64,000 nt of DNA from Microbacterium luteum (GCF_015277875.1 NZ_CP063814.1:620001-684000), one strand, 5' to 3'; counted from the stretch's first letter, positions 1 to 8,438 are shown. A program made the numbers and translations. Notes: a model not told the origin generated them from the sequence alone.

Positions 1-556
1 TGTTCGTGCCGATCCCGCGGACCAGGAGCTGATACAGGAAGGCGGCCTCGTTCGAGGTGCGGCCGGACGTGTAGAAGACGGCCCGGTCGGGTTCGTCCAA
101 CGCAGCAAGGGCGTCGGAGACGATCTCCAGCGCCGCGTCCCAGCTGATGGGGCGGTAGTGGGTGTCTCCCTCCTCCCGGTACACCGGCTCGGTGAGGCGC
201 CCCTGCTGCCCCAGCCACCAGTCGTCGTGCGCGCGCAGCTCGGCCACGGAGTGATCGGCGAAGAAGTCGGCGCCGACGCGGCGGACGGTGGCTTCTTCGG
301 CGACCGCCTTCGCGCCGTTCTCGCAGAATTCCGCGAGGTGACGCTTGTCCTCCTCCGGCCACGCGCATCCCGGGCAGTCGAAGCCGTCCTTCTGGTTCAC
401 CCGCGAAAGCGTGCGCAGCGATCGCACCGTCCCCATCTGCTGCTGCGAGATCTGCAGCGCGTGGAGGACGGCGGGAATCCCCACCGCTTTGCTCTTGCGG
501 TCGGAGACGCGCAGGCGGGATTCGTCGATGTCGGAGGCAGGAGGCTTCTTCGCCAT
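1..556 (-). CDS. FdhF/YdeP-family molybdopterin oxidoreductase, N-terminal part
   Basis: This gene reads leftward from an ATG at 556 and runs off the window, so only about 185 residues are visible. They match the start of the FdhF/YdeP family of formate-dehydrogenase-like molybdopterin oxidoreductases: a short N-terminal segment, a CPGCAW motif with Cys61 and Cys64, and the start of the molybdopterin domain (YRPISWDAAL, then FYTSGRTSNEAAF). Members of this branch are cytoplasmic, and their physiological substrate is often unknown. No selenocysteine codon lies in the visible part. The gene lies 75 bp downstream of the cystathionine synthase gene on the same strand. Family assignment is firm; substrate cannot be given. 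Confidence 0.85.
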   Translation of the reverse strand, partial: MAKKPPASDIDESRLRVSDRKSKAVGIPAVLHALQISQQQMGTVRSLRTLSRVNQKDGFDCPGCAWPEEDKRHLAEFCENGAKAVAEEATVRRVGADFFADHSVAELRAHDDWWLGQQGRLTEPVYREEGDTHYRPISWDAALEIVSDALAALDEPDRAVFYTSGRTSNEAAFLYQLLVRGIGTN

Positions 557-631
557 GTCGTCATCGTCGCACACGCCCGCAATACCGGGGTGCGTCCCCA
601 CAGCGCGGGGCTCGTGCCACGGGTGTGCGGG

Positions 632-1792
632 TCAGGTCGTGGACGCCAGCGCCTGATCGATGTCGGCGAGCAGGTCGTCGACGCCTTCGATGCCGACCGA
701 CAGCCGCACCAGGGTCTCGGGCACGGCGAGTTCGGTGCCGCGCACCGAGGCGTGGGTCATCGCGTCTGGGTAGTTCAACAGCGACTCGACGCCGCCCAGC
801 GACTCGGCGAGGGTGAACAGCTTCGTCGCCTCGGAGAAGGCCCGCGCCTGCGCGCCGGTAGCGAGGTCAAGCGAGACGATCCCCCCGAAGCCCGTCATCT
901 GGGTCGCTGCGATGTCGTGGCCCGGATGCGAGGGCAGTCCGGGGTAGTGCACCGCGGTCACGCGCGGGTCGTCGACAAGCGCCTCCGCGATGCGCTGGGC
1001 GTTGGTGCTGTGGCGCTCCATGCGGATGCCGAGCGTCTTGATGCCACGCGTGGTGAGCCAGGCATCGAGCGGCCCCGAGACGGCGCCGGCGGCGAACTGC
1101 AGGAACTTCGTCTTCTCGTGGACGTCGGCGTCGGAGGTCATGATCGCGCCGCCGACGACATCCGAGTGCCCGCCGAGGTACTTGGTCGCCGAGTGCACCA
1201 CGACGTCGGCGCCGAGAGCGAGCGGGCGCTGCAGTGCCGGAGTCGCGAAGGTGTTGTCGACGACGAGCAGGGCGCCGACCTCATGGGCGGACCGCGCGAG
1301 CGCGACGATGTCGGTGACCCGCAGCAGCGGGTTGCTCGGCGTCTCCACCCAGACCAGCTTCGGGGTCGTCTCCGACAGCGCCTGCTCGACGGCGCTCGGG
1401 TCGCTGAGGTCGGCGACGCGCACCGTCACGCCCCAGGGGACGAGGATCTTCGAGATCAGGCGATACGTTCCGCCGTAGGCGTCGTTTCCGAGGAGGATCT
1501 CATCGCCCGGGCGCAGCACCCCGCGCAGCAGCGCGTCTTCCGCCGCGAGGCCCGACGCGAAAGACAGGCCGAAGTCGGCGCCCTCGATCGCGGCGAGCTG
1601 CCGCTCCAGCGCCGTGCGGGTGGGGTTGCCGGCGCGCCCGTAGTCGTAGCCGTCGCGCAGGTTGCCGATGCCGTCCTGCACGAACGTCGACGAGAAGTGG
1701 ACCGGGGGGATCACGGCGCCGCTGGTGGCATCCGGCTCCTGACCGGCGTGCACGGCGAGGCTGTTGAAGTCGCGGGCGAGGGGAGAGCTCAT
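632..1792 (-). CDS. metB: Cystathionine gamma-synthase/lyase (PLP enzyme)
   Basis: A 386-residue Cys/Met-metabolism PLP enzyme of normal family length. Visible hallmarks are YGRAGNPTR (about 51-59, phosphate and PLP contacts), VVDN with Asp179, and the PLP lysine Lys204 in HSATKYLGGHSD. It would join cysteine and an O-acyl-homoserine to cystathionine, or cleave cystathionine in the reverse direction; the sequence alone does not separate synthase from lyase. Its ATG overlaps the stop of the upstream cystathionine beta-synthase-type gene by 4 bp, so the two are translationally coupled. That pairing favours a transsulfuration role in which this enzyme acts on cystathionine. Cytoplasmic. Confidence 0.93.
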   Translation of the reverse strand: MSSPLARDFNSLAVHAGQEPDATSGAVIPPVHFSSTFVQDGIGNLRDGYDYGRAGNPTRTALERQLAAIEGADFGLSFASGLAAEDALLRGVLRPGDEILLGNDAYGGTYRLISKILVPWGVTVRVADLSDPSAVEQALSETTPKLVWVETPSNPLLRVTDIVALARSAHEVGALLVVDNTFATPALQRPLALGADVVVHSATKYLGGHSDVVGGAIMTSDADVHEKTKFLQFAAGAVSGPLDAWLTTRGIKTLGIRMERHSTNAQRIAEALVDDPRVTAVHYPGLPSHPGHDIAATQMTGFGGIVSLDLATGAQARAFSEATKLFTLAESLGGVESLLNYPDAMTHASVRGTELAVPETLVRLSVGIEGVDDLLADIDQALASTT

Positions 1793-2772
1793 GGGGTGTC
1801 CTCGGGGTCGGTGTCATCGGATGACGGCAGGTGGGCGGCGAGCCACGCGTCGTCGAAGAGCTTGTTGAGATAGCTGCGGCCGCCGTCGGCCAGGAGCACC
1901 ACGACGACGGCCTCTTCCGGAAGGTCGCGCGCGGTGCGGAGGGCGGCGACGACGGCCATGCCGCTCGAGCCGCCGACGAGCAGGCCCTCCTCGGTGGCGA
2001 GGCGCCGCGTCATCTCGAACGATTCCGCGTCGGAGACGCGCTCGAAGCCGTCGACGGCGTCGGGGTCGAAATTCGGCGGGATGAAGTCTTCGCCCACCCC
2101 CTCCACGAGGAAGCCGTGCACGGGGCCGCCGGAGTAGATCGAGCCGACCGGATCCGCGCCGATGATCTGCACGCGGCCGTCGGAGACCTCGTGCAGGTAG
2201 CGGCCGGTTCCCGAGATGGTGCCCGCGGTGCCGACGCCGGCGACGAAGTGCGTCACCCGGCCGTCGGTGTCGCGCCAGATCTCCGGCCCCGTGGTCTCGT
2301 AGTGACTGCGGGGGGCGGCCGGGTTGGAGAACTGGTCGGGCTTGAATGCGCCGGGGATCTCCCGCGCGAGTCGATCGGAGACGGAGTAGTAGGAGTCGGG
2401 GTGCTCCGGCGGCACCGCCGTCGGGACCTCGACGATCTCGGCGCCATAGGCGCGCAGGGTGGCGACCTTGTCGCCGGCGAACTTGTCGGGCACGACGCAG
2501 ATCATGCGGTAGCCGCGCTGCTGGGCGACGATCGCCAGGGCGACCCCGGTATTGCCGCTGGTCGGTTCGACGATGGTGCCGCCGGGCTTCAGCAGACCCG
2601 CGCGCTCGGCATCGTCGATCATGGCGACCGCGATGCGATCCTTCGCCGAGCCCCCCGGATTGAGATATTCGACCTTGGCGAGAACGGTGGCGCGGATGCC
2701 CTCGGTCACCGACGTGAGGCGGACGAGCGGGGTGTTGCCGATGAGCTCGGCGATCGATTCGGCGTAACGCAC
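1789..2772 (-). CDS. cbs: Cystathionine beta-synthase / cysteine synthase family enzyme
   Basis: A fold-type II PLP enzyme of about 327 residues from the GTG at 2772, which gives VRYAESIAELIGNTPLVRL, the usual family start. A GTG at 2802 is also in frame but lacks a convincing ribosome binding site. Lys44 in NPGGSAKDR is the PLP lysine, and PTSGNTG binds the cofactor phosphate. The protein stops after the catalytic domain, so it has no C-terminal CBS regulatory domains. It condenses serine (or O-acetylserine) with homocysteine or sulfide. The 4-bp overlap with the downstream cystathionine gamma-synthase/lyase gene supports a transsulfuration pair. Confidence 0.9.
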   Translation of the reverse strand: MRYAESIAELIGNTPLVRLTSVTEGIRATVLAKVEYLNPGGSAKDRIAVAMIDDAERAGLLKPGGTIVEPTSGNTGVALAIVAQQRGYRMICVVPDKFAGDKVATLRAYGAEIVEVPTAVPPEHPDSYYSVSDRLAREIPGAFKPDQFSNPAAPRSHYETTGPEIWRDTDGRVTHFVAGVGTAGTISGTGRYLHEVSDGRVQIIGADPVGSIYSGGPVHGFLVEGVGEDFIPPNFDPDAVDGFERVSDAESFEMTRRLATEEGLLVGGSSGMAVVAALRTARDLPEEAVVVVLLADGGRSYLNKLFDDAWLAAHLPSSDDTDPEDTP

Positions 2773-2910
2773 GGAGGATCCTGGAGTGTCGTGTCCGCGC
2801 ACGGTCGCGCGGAGGATGGGTCGTCGAAGGAGCGCGTATGCGCTACAGACAACAGTGACACGTCGAGAACATCCCGGCTATTCTGCGCCGCCGGTGCCTC
2901 GCCTGGCGAA

Positions 2911-2938
2911 CTGTGTGTCGTCATATGACGACACACAG
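2911..2938. repeat. 28-bp perfect palindrome
   Basis: Two 14-base arms, CTGTGTGTCGTCAT and its exact complement, meet with no spacer. It lies 3 bp past the stop of the ABC permease gene and about 140 bp upstream of the cystathionine beta-synthase start, both on the minus strand. It could be a dimeric-repressor operator for the cysteine genes or a terminator for the exporter operon. There is no T-run on either side, which argues against a standard terminator. Confidence 0.7.
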
Positions 2939-2941
2939 CTC

Positions 2942-3814
2942 TCAGCGGTCCAGCGACTGGAACCGGCGCACCGACAGCGGCACGAAGACGAGGAACATGC
3001 CGGCCGTGAAGATCAGCACATAGACGACCGGATGCTCCAGCGGCCACGAGCCGATCGAGGCCGCACTGCTCGGCGCGTTGCCGAACAGCTCGCGGACCGC
3101 CTGCACGAGCGCCGAGACCGGGTTCCACTCGGCGAAGACCCGAAGGGGGCCCGGCAGGTTCTCGCTGGGGACGAAGGCGTTGGAGATGAAGGTGGCCGGG
3201 AAGAGGATGAGGAAGGACGCATTGTTGATGACCTCGGGGCTGCGCACCAGGATGCCGAGGAAGGCCATGACCCACGAGAACGCGTAGGAGAACAGTGCCA
3301 ACAGTCCGACGCCGATCACGAAATCCACCGCCGAGGACTCCACGCGCCATCCGACCGCGAGTCCGGTGAGCATCATGACCACGAGCGAGAGCACGTTGAT
3401 CACGAGGTCGCCGAGCGTTCGGCCGATGAGCACCGCCGACGGGTTCATCGGCAGGGTGCGGAACCTGTCGATGATGCCGTCTTTGAGGTCCTGCGCCATC
3501 GCGGAGCCGGAGTACGTGGAGCCGAACACCATCGTCTGCGCGAAGATGCCGGCCATGAGGAACGACGTGTAGTCCTCGCCCGGCACGTCGATCGACGATC
3601 CGAACACGAAGGTGAACAGCAGCACGAACATGATCGGCTGGATGAGCGTGAACACGAGGATGTCGGGAACGCGCACGATCTTCTTGATGTTGCGCCAGGT
3701 CGCGACGTAGCCGTCGGAGGGGAAACGAGACAGCGGCGAACCGGGGAGTGGTTCGAGGGTGCTGCGAGCCGGGCGTTCGGTGCCGTGCCCGGTGCCGTGG
3801 CCGGTGGTGGTCAT
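2942..3814 (-). CDS. ABC-2 type exporter permease (DrrB-like)
   Basis: A 290-residue integral membrane protein from the ATG at 3814, which overlaps the stop of the ATPase gene by 4 bp. After a hydrophilic N-terminus (about 1-55) there are six hydrophobic segments in the ABC-2 pattern, with the cytoplasmic motif DGIIDRFRTLPMNPSAVLIGR typical of DrrB/NodJ permeases between the second and third. It should form the channel of a drug, lipid or polyketide exporter with the ATPase encoded next to it. Reading on upstream of this ATG only gives arginine-rich sequence in the shadow of the ATPase gene. Substrate unknown. Confidence 0.92.
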   Translation of the reverse strand: MTTTGHGTGHGTERPARSTLEPLPGSPLSRFPSDGYVATWRNIKKIVRVPDILVFTLIQPIMFVLLFTFVFGSSIDVPGEDYTSFLMAGIFAQTMVFGSTYSGSAMAQDLKDGIIDRFRTLPMNPSAVLIGRTLGDLVINVLSLVVMMLTGLAVGWRVESSAVDFVIGVGLLALFSYAFSWVMAFLGILVRSPEVINNASFLILFPATFISNAFVPSENLPGPLRVFAEWNPVSALVQAVRELFGNAPSSAASIGSWPLEHPVVYVLIFTAGMFLVFVPLSVRRFQSLDR

Positions 3815-4728
3815 GCCGCCGTCTCCTCGTCGTCGCCCTCGGCGGCATGGCCGGTCAGCTGCAGGAAGACATCGTCGAGCGTGGGGCGCCGCATGCCGGC
3901 GTCGTGCAGGGTGATGCCGGCATCCGCCGCGTCGGTGATGATGCGCGCGAGGGCGTCTGCGCCGTCGGCGACGGGTGCGACGACCGTGCGTTCGCCGTCG
4001 GTCGCGATCGGGCCCGTGCCGTAGCGCTGCAGGATCTCGCGTGCCGGCGCCACCTGGGCGTCGTCGACCACCGTGACGGCGACGCGCTGTCCGCCGACGG
4101 AGGCCTTGAGCTGGTCGGCGGTGCCCTCGGCGATCACGCGGCCGGCGTCGATGATCGAGATCGAGTCGGCGAGGCGGTCGGCCTCCTCGAGGTACTGCAT
4201 GGTCAGCAGCACCGTGGTGCCGCCGTCGACGAGGGACTCGATGACATCCCACAGCGCCAGGCGGCTGCGGGGATCGAGCCCCGTCGTCGGTTCATCAAGG
4301 AAGAGCACGGGCGGATTGATCACGAGGGCGCCGGCGAGGTCGATGCGCCGCCGCATGCCGCCGGAGAACCCCTTGACGGGACGGTTCTGCGCCTCGACCA
4401 GGTCGAACAGCTCGATGAGCTCCCGGGCGCGACGCGTCGCTTCACGGCGCCCCAGGTGGTAGAGCAGACCGACCATGAGCAGATTCTCGAACCCGGTCAG
4501 GTTCTCGTCGACGGCGGCGTACTGGCCGCTCGCGCCGCTCATGCGCCGGATCGCCTGGGGGTCGGCGAGCACGTCGACCCCGTCGAACGTGGCTGAGCCG
4601 GAATCGGGCCGTATCAGGGTGGTGAGCACCTTCACGGTCGTCGTCTTGCCGGCGCCGTTGGGACCGAGGAGGGCCGCGACGGTCCCCTCGGGGACGGACA
4701 GGTCGAGTCCGTCGAGGGCGCGCAGCAC
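3811..4728 (-). CDS. ABC exporter ATP-binding protein (DrrA-like)
   Basis: Walker A GPNGAGKT (22-29), signature FSGGM (121-125), Walker B VLFLDEP (141-147), and a C-terminal extension typical of DrrA daunorubicin-type exporters. The GTG at 4728 is the first usable start. Coding-like sequence (TYRPEGAP) continues upstream in frame but has no obvious ATG, GTG or TTG, so the true N-terminus may be slightly longer with a rare start. It energises the permease encoded downstream, with which it overlaps by 4 bp. The 2OG oxygenase gene lies 49 bp upstream on the same strand, suggesting one transcript. Confidence 0.92.
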   Translation of the reverse strand: MLRALDGLDLSVPEGTVAALLGPNGAGKTTTVKVLTTLIRPDSGSATFDGVDVLADPQAIRRMSGASGQYAAVDENLTGFENLLMVGLLYHLGRREATRRARELIELFDLVEAQNRPVKGFSGGMRRRIDLAGALVINPPVLFLDEPTTGLDPRSRLALWDVIESLVDGGTTVLLTMQYLEEADRLADSISIIDAGRVIAEGTADQLKASVGGQRVAVTVVDDAQVAPAREILQRYGTGPIATDGERTVVAPVADGADALARIITDAADAGITLHDAGMRRPTLDDVFLQLTGHAAEGDDEETAA

Positions 4729-4777
4729 GGGCGCGCCCTCGGGTCGGTACGTCTGAACGAACTCTCTCGTGAGGTGT

Positions 4778-5803
4778 TCAGGCCTTGCGGGACTCCTCGA
4801 GGAGCTCCGGGTGGTGGATGGCCGCCACGTCGGGGTGGGCGCGCAGCCGCGACTTCAGCTGGTTCTCGCCGTACGTGCCGTGGATGACGTTGTCGGGGTC
4901 CTGCTCGATGCCGCGGGAGGTCGACCGGTACTGCTCGTCGATGTCGAGACGGGGCATCTGCACCGCGAGCGCGGGGTTGAAGAACAGGGGCACCGATATG
5001 CGCTCGGTGCCTTCGGCGGGAGCGATGACCCGGTGCACCGTCGCGCGCAGGTATCCGTCGGTCGCCCACTCCAGCAGCTCCCCGATGTTGACGATGAGGG
5101 CGCCCTCGACCGGGGGCACGTCGTGCCATTCCCCCTCGTACTCCACCTGGAGCCCGCCGGCGCCCGGCTCGATCCACAGCAGCGTCAGCACGCCGGCATC
5201 CTTGTGCTTGCCGACGCCCTGGCGAGAGGGCGCGTCGTCCGGCACGCCCGGGTAGCGAACGATCTTGAGGTGGGTCTGCGGGTCCTCGGCGAAGAGGTCC
5301 AGCAGGGTGTGCGGCTCCGCGCCGAGTGACTGCGCCCACGCCTCGAGCAGGCGGCGCCCGATCGCGGTGAGCGTCTCGGACCACTCCTCGACCACCTCGC
5401 GCAGCTCGGGGAGCGCGCTCGGCCACAGATTCGGTCCTTCGAGGACGACGTAGGCCGGGTCCTCCGGGCCGCGCTCGATCGGCTCACGACCGGGACCGAT
5501 GTCGATCTGCTCGCGCCAGTCGACCTGACCCTGCGTCAGCTCGCCGCCGAGGCGGGCGTACCCGCGGAAGTGCGGTGAGGTGAGGTTCTCGATCTCGAGC
5601 TTGGCCTCGTCGGGCAGGGCGAAGAACGCGCGAGAGGTCGTCAGCAGGCGCTCCTGCAGCTCGTCGGGGATGCCGTGTCCGACGAGGCTGAAGAAGCCCA
5701 CCTCGTGGGTGGCGCGACGCAGCTCGGCGCGGAAGCGGTCGGCGGCTTCGGGGCCGTCGTCCAGCAGGGAAAGATCGAGGACGGGAACGGGGGAGTCGGT
5801 CAT
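4778..5803 (-). CDS. 2-oxoglutarate/Fe(II)-dependent oxygenase (isopenicillin N synthase family)
   Basis: A 341-residue soluble oxygenase. The N-terminal DIOX_N-type region (VGFFSLVGHGIP, 35-46) is followed by a double-stranded beta-helix with the iron ligands His200, Asp202 (GKHKDAGVLTL) and His257 (TVHRVIAP), and the 2-oxoglutarate-binding Arg268-x-Ser270. It should hydroxylate or otherwise oxidise a small molecule using O2 and 2-oxoglutarate. It is the first gene of a probable three-gene unit with a DrrAB-type exporter, which suggests modification and export of the same compound or class. The substrate cannot be read from the sequence. Confidence 0.9.
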   Translation of the reverse strand: MTDSPVPVLDLSLLDDGPEAADRFRAELRRATHEVGFFSLVGHGIPDELQERLLTTSRAFFALPDEAKLEIENLTSPHFRGYARLGGELTQGQVDWREQIDIGPGREPIERGPEDPAYVVLEGPNLWPSALPELREVVEEWSETLTAIGRRLLEAWAQSLGAEPHTLLDLFAEDPQTHLKIVRYPGVPDDAPSRQGVGKHKDAGVLTLLWIEPGAGGLQVEYEGEWHDVPPVEGALIVNIGELLEWATDGYLRATVHRVIAPAEGTERISVPLFFNPALAVQMPRLDIDEQYRSTSRGIEQDPDNVIHGTYGENQLKSRLRAHPDVAAIHHPELLEESRKA

Positions 5804-5854
5804 GACGACGAAAATAAGCCGTCACCGGACGCGGGTGGCGAATTATGTCGTCAT
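5802..5854. promoter_or_regulatory. Inverted ATGACGAC/GTCGTCAT arms at the oxygenase start
   Basis: ATGACGAC at 5802-5809 (overlapping the start codon of the oxygenase on the minus strand) is matched by GTCGTCAT at 5847-5854. The same 8-mer forms the core of the 28-bp palindrome at 2911-2938, at the other end of the same gene group. This may be a pair of binding sites for one regulator, but the overlap with a start codon means chance is possible. Confidence 0.4.
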
Positions 5855-5964
5855 GGAGGGCGCTGGAGGCCTCATCCTCGTCACGGAGCGCCGCCGACGC
5901 GCTCCGCCGGGCGGCAAGATGTCGTTAACCCGTTCGCCACGACACGTTGACAGGATCCCGAATC

Positions 5965-6870
5965 ATGGAAGACCTGCGGACCCAGAGCCTGCGCGAGTAC
6001 ATCGAGCACCTCCGCGAGAGCGGCTACTCCGTCGCGAACGGGCACACACCCGACCCGGACCTGATCGATCCCGAGGGGAATCCGGTCTACACGTGGCAGG
6101 AGGGCTATCCCTACGCCGAGCGCATGGATCGCGACGAGTACGAGATCGAGAAGTACCGGCTGCAGGTGGAGCTGTTGAAGTTCCAGTACTGGCTCGAAGA
6201 CACCGGCGGACGCGCCATGATCCTCTTCGAGGGGCGTGACGCGGCGGGAAAGGGCGGCACCATCAAGCGCTTCACCGAGCACCTGAACCCCCGCTCCTCG
6301 CGGGTGGTCGCCCTCACGAAGCCGACCGAGCGCGAGCAGGGCCAGTGGTACTTCCAGCGCTATGCAAAGCACTTTCCGAGCGCGGGTGAGATCGTCATGT
6401 TCGACCGCTCCTGGTACAACCGTGCCGGCGTCGAACGCGTCATGGGCTTCTGCTCCGACGAGGAGTACGAGACCTTCATGGATCAGGCGCCGACCTTCGA
6501 GAAGATGCTGATCGACAGCGGCATCCACCTCACGAAGTTCTGGTTCTCGGTCTCGCGCACCGAGCAGCGCACGCGCTTCGCCATGCGTCAGCTCGATCCG
6601 GTGCGCCAGTGGAAGCTGTCGCCGATGGACATCGCCTCGCTCGACCGGTGGGAGGACTACACCGCTGCGAAGGAGGAGATGTTCCGCCGCACCGACAAGA
6701 AGCACGCGCCGTGGACGATCGTGCGCTCGAACGACAAGAAGCGCGCGCGACTGAACGCGATGCGGTTCTTCCTGAACCAGTTCGACTACGAGGGCAAGGA
6801 TCACGACGTGATCGGCGAACCCGACCCGCAGCTGGTGATGCGCGGCAAGCAGGAGACCGCCGACGAGTGA
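5965..6870 (+). CDS. ppk2: Polyphosphate kinase 2 family protein
   Basis: A single-domain PPK2 of about 301 residues from the ATG at 5965, which has AGGA nine bases upstream. A TTG at 5947 is in frame but less likely. Walker A EGRDAAGKGG (89-98), Walker B/lid motif DRSWYNR (147-153) and the lid lysines in DKKHAPWTIVRSNDKKRARL are all present. PPK2 enzymes transfer phosphate between polyphosphate and nucleotides, with one-domain class I members phosphorylating NDPs. Class I is inferred from length and motifs. The gene stands alone, convergent with the CGNR gene. Confidence 0.93.
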   Translation: MEDLRTQSLREYIEHLRESGYSVANGHTPDPDLIDPEGNPVYTWQEGYPYAERMDRDEYEIEKYRLQVELLKFQYWLEDTGGRAMILFEGRDAAGKGGTIKRFTEHLNPRSSRVVALTKPTEREQGQWYFQRYAKHFPSAGEIVMFDRSWYNRAGVERVMGFCSDEEYETFMDQAPTFEKMLIDSGIHLTKFWFSVSRTEQRTRFAMRQLDPVRQWKLSPMDIASLDRWEDYTAAKEEMFRRTDKKHAPWTIVRSNDKKRARLNAMRFFLNQFDYEGKDHDVIGEPDPQLVMRGKQETADE

Positions 6871-6876
6871 TGCGCG

Positions 6877-6910
6877 GCGCGCCGTTCAGGCCCGCGCGCC
6901 GTTCAGGCCC
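6877..6910. repeat. 17-bp perfect tandem duplication
   Basis: The unit GCGCGCCGTTCAGGCCC occurs twice back to back (6877-6893 and 6894-6910) between the convergent ppk2 and CGNR genes. The second copy contains the CGNR stop codon. It looks like a local slippage duplication; no function is evident. Confidence 0.8.
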
Positions 6911-7433
6911 GGCGACGCGCGCGGTAGGCGGCGACCGCCTCGCGGTTCGTGCACGCGGTCGAGCAGTACTTGCGTGACCGGTTGCGCGACAGGTCGATCA
7001 CGACACCGTCGCAATCCTCTGCCGCGCACCGGCCGAACCGGCTCATCTCGTCGGCGCGGATGACGTCGATCATGGCCATCGCCGTCTCCACGAGGATCCG
7101 CTCGTGGATCGGGCGGTCATCGGTCGTGGCGTGGATGTGCCAGTCGGTATCGCCATGCCGGGTCAGCTGCGGCACGGCGCCCTGCTCGGCGAGGATCGCG
7201 TTCACGAGGGTGACCGCTCCGTCGCGGTCGGCGACGAACAGCGCGCGCAGTCGGGGGCGGATCGCGCGGACCGGCTCGAGGTCGGCCGCGGTGGGGGCGG
7301 CGCCGGTGTAGGCGAAGCGCACGTAGAACTCCTGCAGCGCCTCGATCGTCGTGAGCGTGTCGGGAGCGAGCGCGGAGTTCGCGAGGTGCACCGACGACTC
7401 CAGCGCTTCGATCGTGTCAGGAGTGAACGTCAT
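6903..7433 (-). CDS. CGNR zinc-finger protein (ABATE domain)
   Basis: A 176-residue protein with an N-terminal ABATE-type helical domain and a C-terminal CGNR zinc finger: Cys136, Cys141, Cys157 and Cys161, with SRNRSRKYCSTACTNREAV giving the CTNR variant of the CGNR box. This family is thought to bind DNA and regulate stress or transport genes. It is transcribed divergently from the EamA transporter gene, with only 39 bp between the start codons, so regulation of that transporter is likely. Its mRNA is probably leaderless (see the promoter entry at 7435-7466). Confidence 0.9.
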   Translation of the reverse strand: MTFTPDTIEALESSVHLANSALAPDTLTTIEALQEFYVRFAYTGAAPTAADLEPVRAIRPRLRALFVADRDGAVTLVNAILAEQGAVPQLTRHGDTDWHIHATTDDRPIHERILVETAMAMIDVIRADEMSRFGRCAAEDCDGVVIDLSRNRSRKYCSTACTNREAVAAYRARRRA

Positions 7434-7434
7434 G

Positions 7435-7466
7435 TTGACACATTACCAACGGCGATCGTAGTGTCA
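7435..7466. promoter_or_regulatory. Overlapping divergent promoters, both apparently leaderless
   Basis: Forward: TTGACA at 7435-7440, an 18-bp gap, TAGTGT at 7459-7464; transcription would start about 7471, at the EamA ATG (7473). Reverse: ATGACA (7467 to 7462), a 17-bp gap, TAATGT (7444 to 7439), so transcription would start at about 7432, on the CGNR ATG (7433). TGACAC (7436-7441) and GTGTCA (7461-7466) also form an inverted repeat that could be the regulator's operator. Confidence 0.6.
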
Positions 7467-7472
7467 TGAGTC

Positions 7473-8438
7473 ATGAGCTCCTTCGCACATGACACCCGGG
7501 TGGGGACCGCCGCCGGCGGCATGGCCTTCGCACTCGTCGCGGCGGTGGCCTTCGGGTTGTCGGGCAGCCTCGGCAAGGGGTTGCTCGAAATCGGCTGGAC
7601 CGCGGGTTCTGCGACCCTCGCGCGCGTGGCGATCGCCGCGGCCCTGCTCGCGATCCCGGGCGCGATGGCCCTCCGCGGCCGGTGGAGAACGGTGCGGCGC
7701 GCGCTGCCGACCGTGCTCCTGTACGGGCTGTTCGCCGTCGCGGGCGCTCAGCTGTGCTTCTTCTTCGCCGTGGCGCAGATGGACGTGGGTGTCGCGCTCC
7801 TGGTGGAGTACACCGCGCCCGTCGCGGTGGTGCTGTGGCTGTGGCTGCGACGTGGGCAGCGACCCACGTCTCTGACGCTCGGGGGAGCGGCGGTGGCGGC
7901 GGTCGGCCTGCTCCTGCTGCTCGGCGTCCTCGGCGGCGTGTCCGTGAGCGTCGGCGGCATCGCGTGGGCGCTCGGGGCGATGGTCGGACTCGCGGTCTAC
8001 TATCTCGTCTCGGGCGACGACTCGCACGGCCTCCCGCCGGTCACCCTCGCTGCGGGGGGCCTCCTGGTCGCCGTGGTGATCCTCGCCGTCGCGGCCGGGG
8101 CCGGCATCCTGCCGATGGGTGTCGGCACCGGCACGGTGGAGTTCGCCTCCTTCGCCGCGCCCTGGTGGGTCGTGGTGCTCGTGCTCGGCGTGGTCACGGG
8201 AGCGGTGTCGTACGTCAGCGGCATCGCCGCCGCGCGGCGCCTCGGCGCCCGCCTCGCGTCGTTCGTGGGGCTCACCGAGGTGCTCGCGGCAGCGCTCCTG
8301 GCGTGGCTGCTGCTCGGCGAGGCGCCGCAGCCGGTTCAGGTCGTCGGCGGCGTGCTCGTGCTCGCCGGCGTCGTGCTGGTCAAGCTGGCCGAGCCTCGTC
8401 GGGCCGCGCAGCCGCTTCCTCTTCCACAGGCTTCCTGA
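7473..8438 (+). CDS. EamA/DMT-family transporter (RhtA-like)
   Basis: A 321-residue membrane protein with about ten hydrophobic segments arranged as two EamA repeats (about 15-145 and 160-305), the pattern of drug/metabolite exporters such as RhtA. Residues after about 305 form a short cytoplasmic tail. It probably exports an amino acid or other small metabolite. It is divergent from the CGNR regulator. Its last 59 bp overlap the 3' end of the NhaC gene on the opposite strand, a long convergent overlap. Substrate unknown. Confidence 0.9.
   Translation: MSSFAHDTRVGTAAGGMAFALVAAVAFGLSGSLGKGLLEIGWTAGSATLARVAIAAALLAIPGAMALRGRWRTVRRALPTVLLYGLFAVAGAQLCFFFAVAQMDVGVALLVEYTAPVAVVLWLWLRRGQRPTSLTLGGAAVAAVGLLLLLGVLGGVSVSVGGIAWALGAMVGLAVYYLVSGDDSHGLPPVTLAAGGLLVAVVILAVAAGAGILPMGVGTGTVEFASFAAPWWVVVLVLGVVTGAVSYVSGIAAARRLGARLASFVGLTEVLAAALLAWLLLGEAPQPVQVVGGVLVLAGVVLVKLAEPRRAAQPLPLPQAS

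Noticed and set aside
2911-2938. Standard rho-independent terminator at the 28-bp palindrome
   Set aside because: There is no T-run after either arm and the palindrome has no loop; an operator is at least as likely.
3815-4252. N-terminal extension of the ABC permease
   Set aside because: The translation is arginine-rich shadow sequence over the ATPase gene; the ATG at 3814 gives a normal permease with 4-bp coupling.
5947-5952. TTGACA as a -35 box for ppk2
   Set aside because: A -10 element at normal spacing would fall inside the coding sequence after the ATG at 5965.
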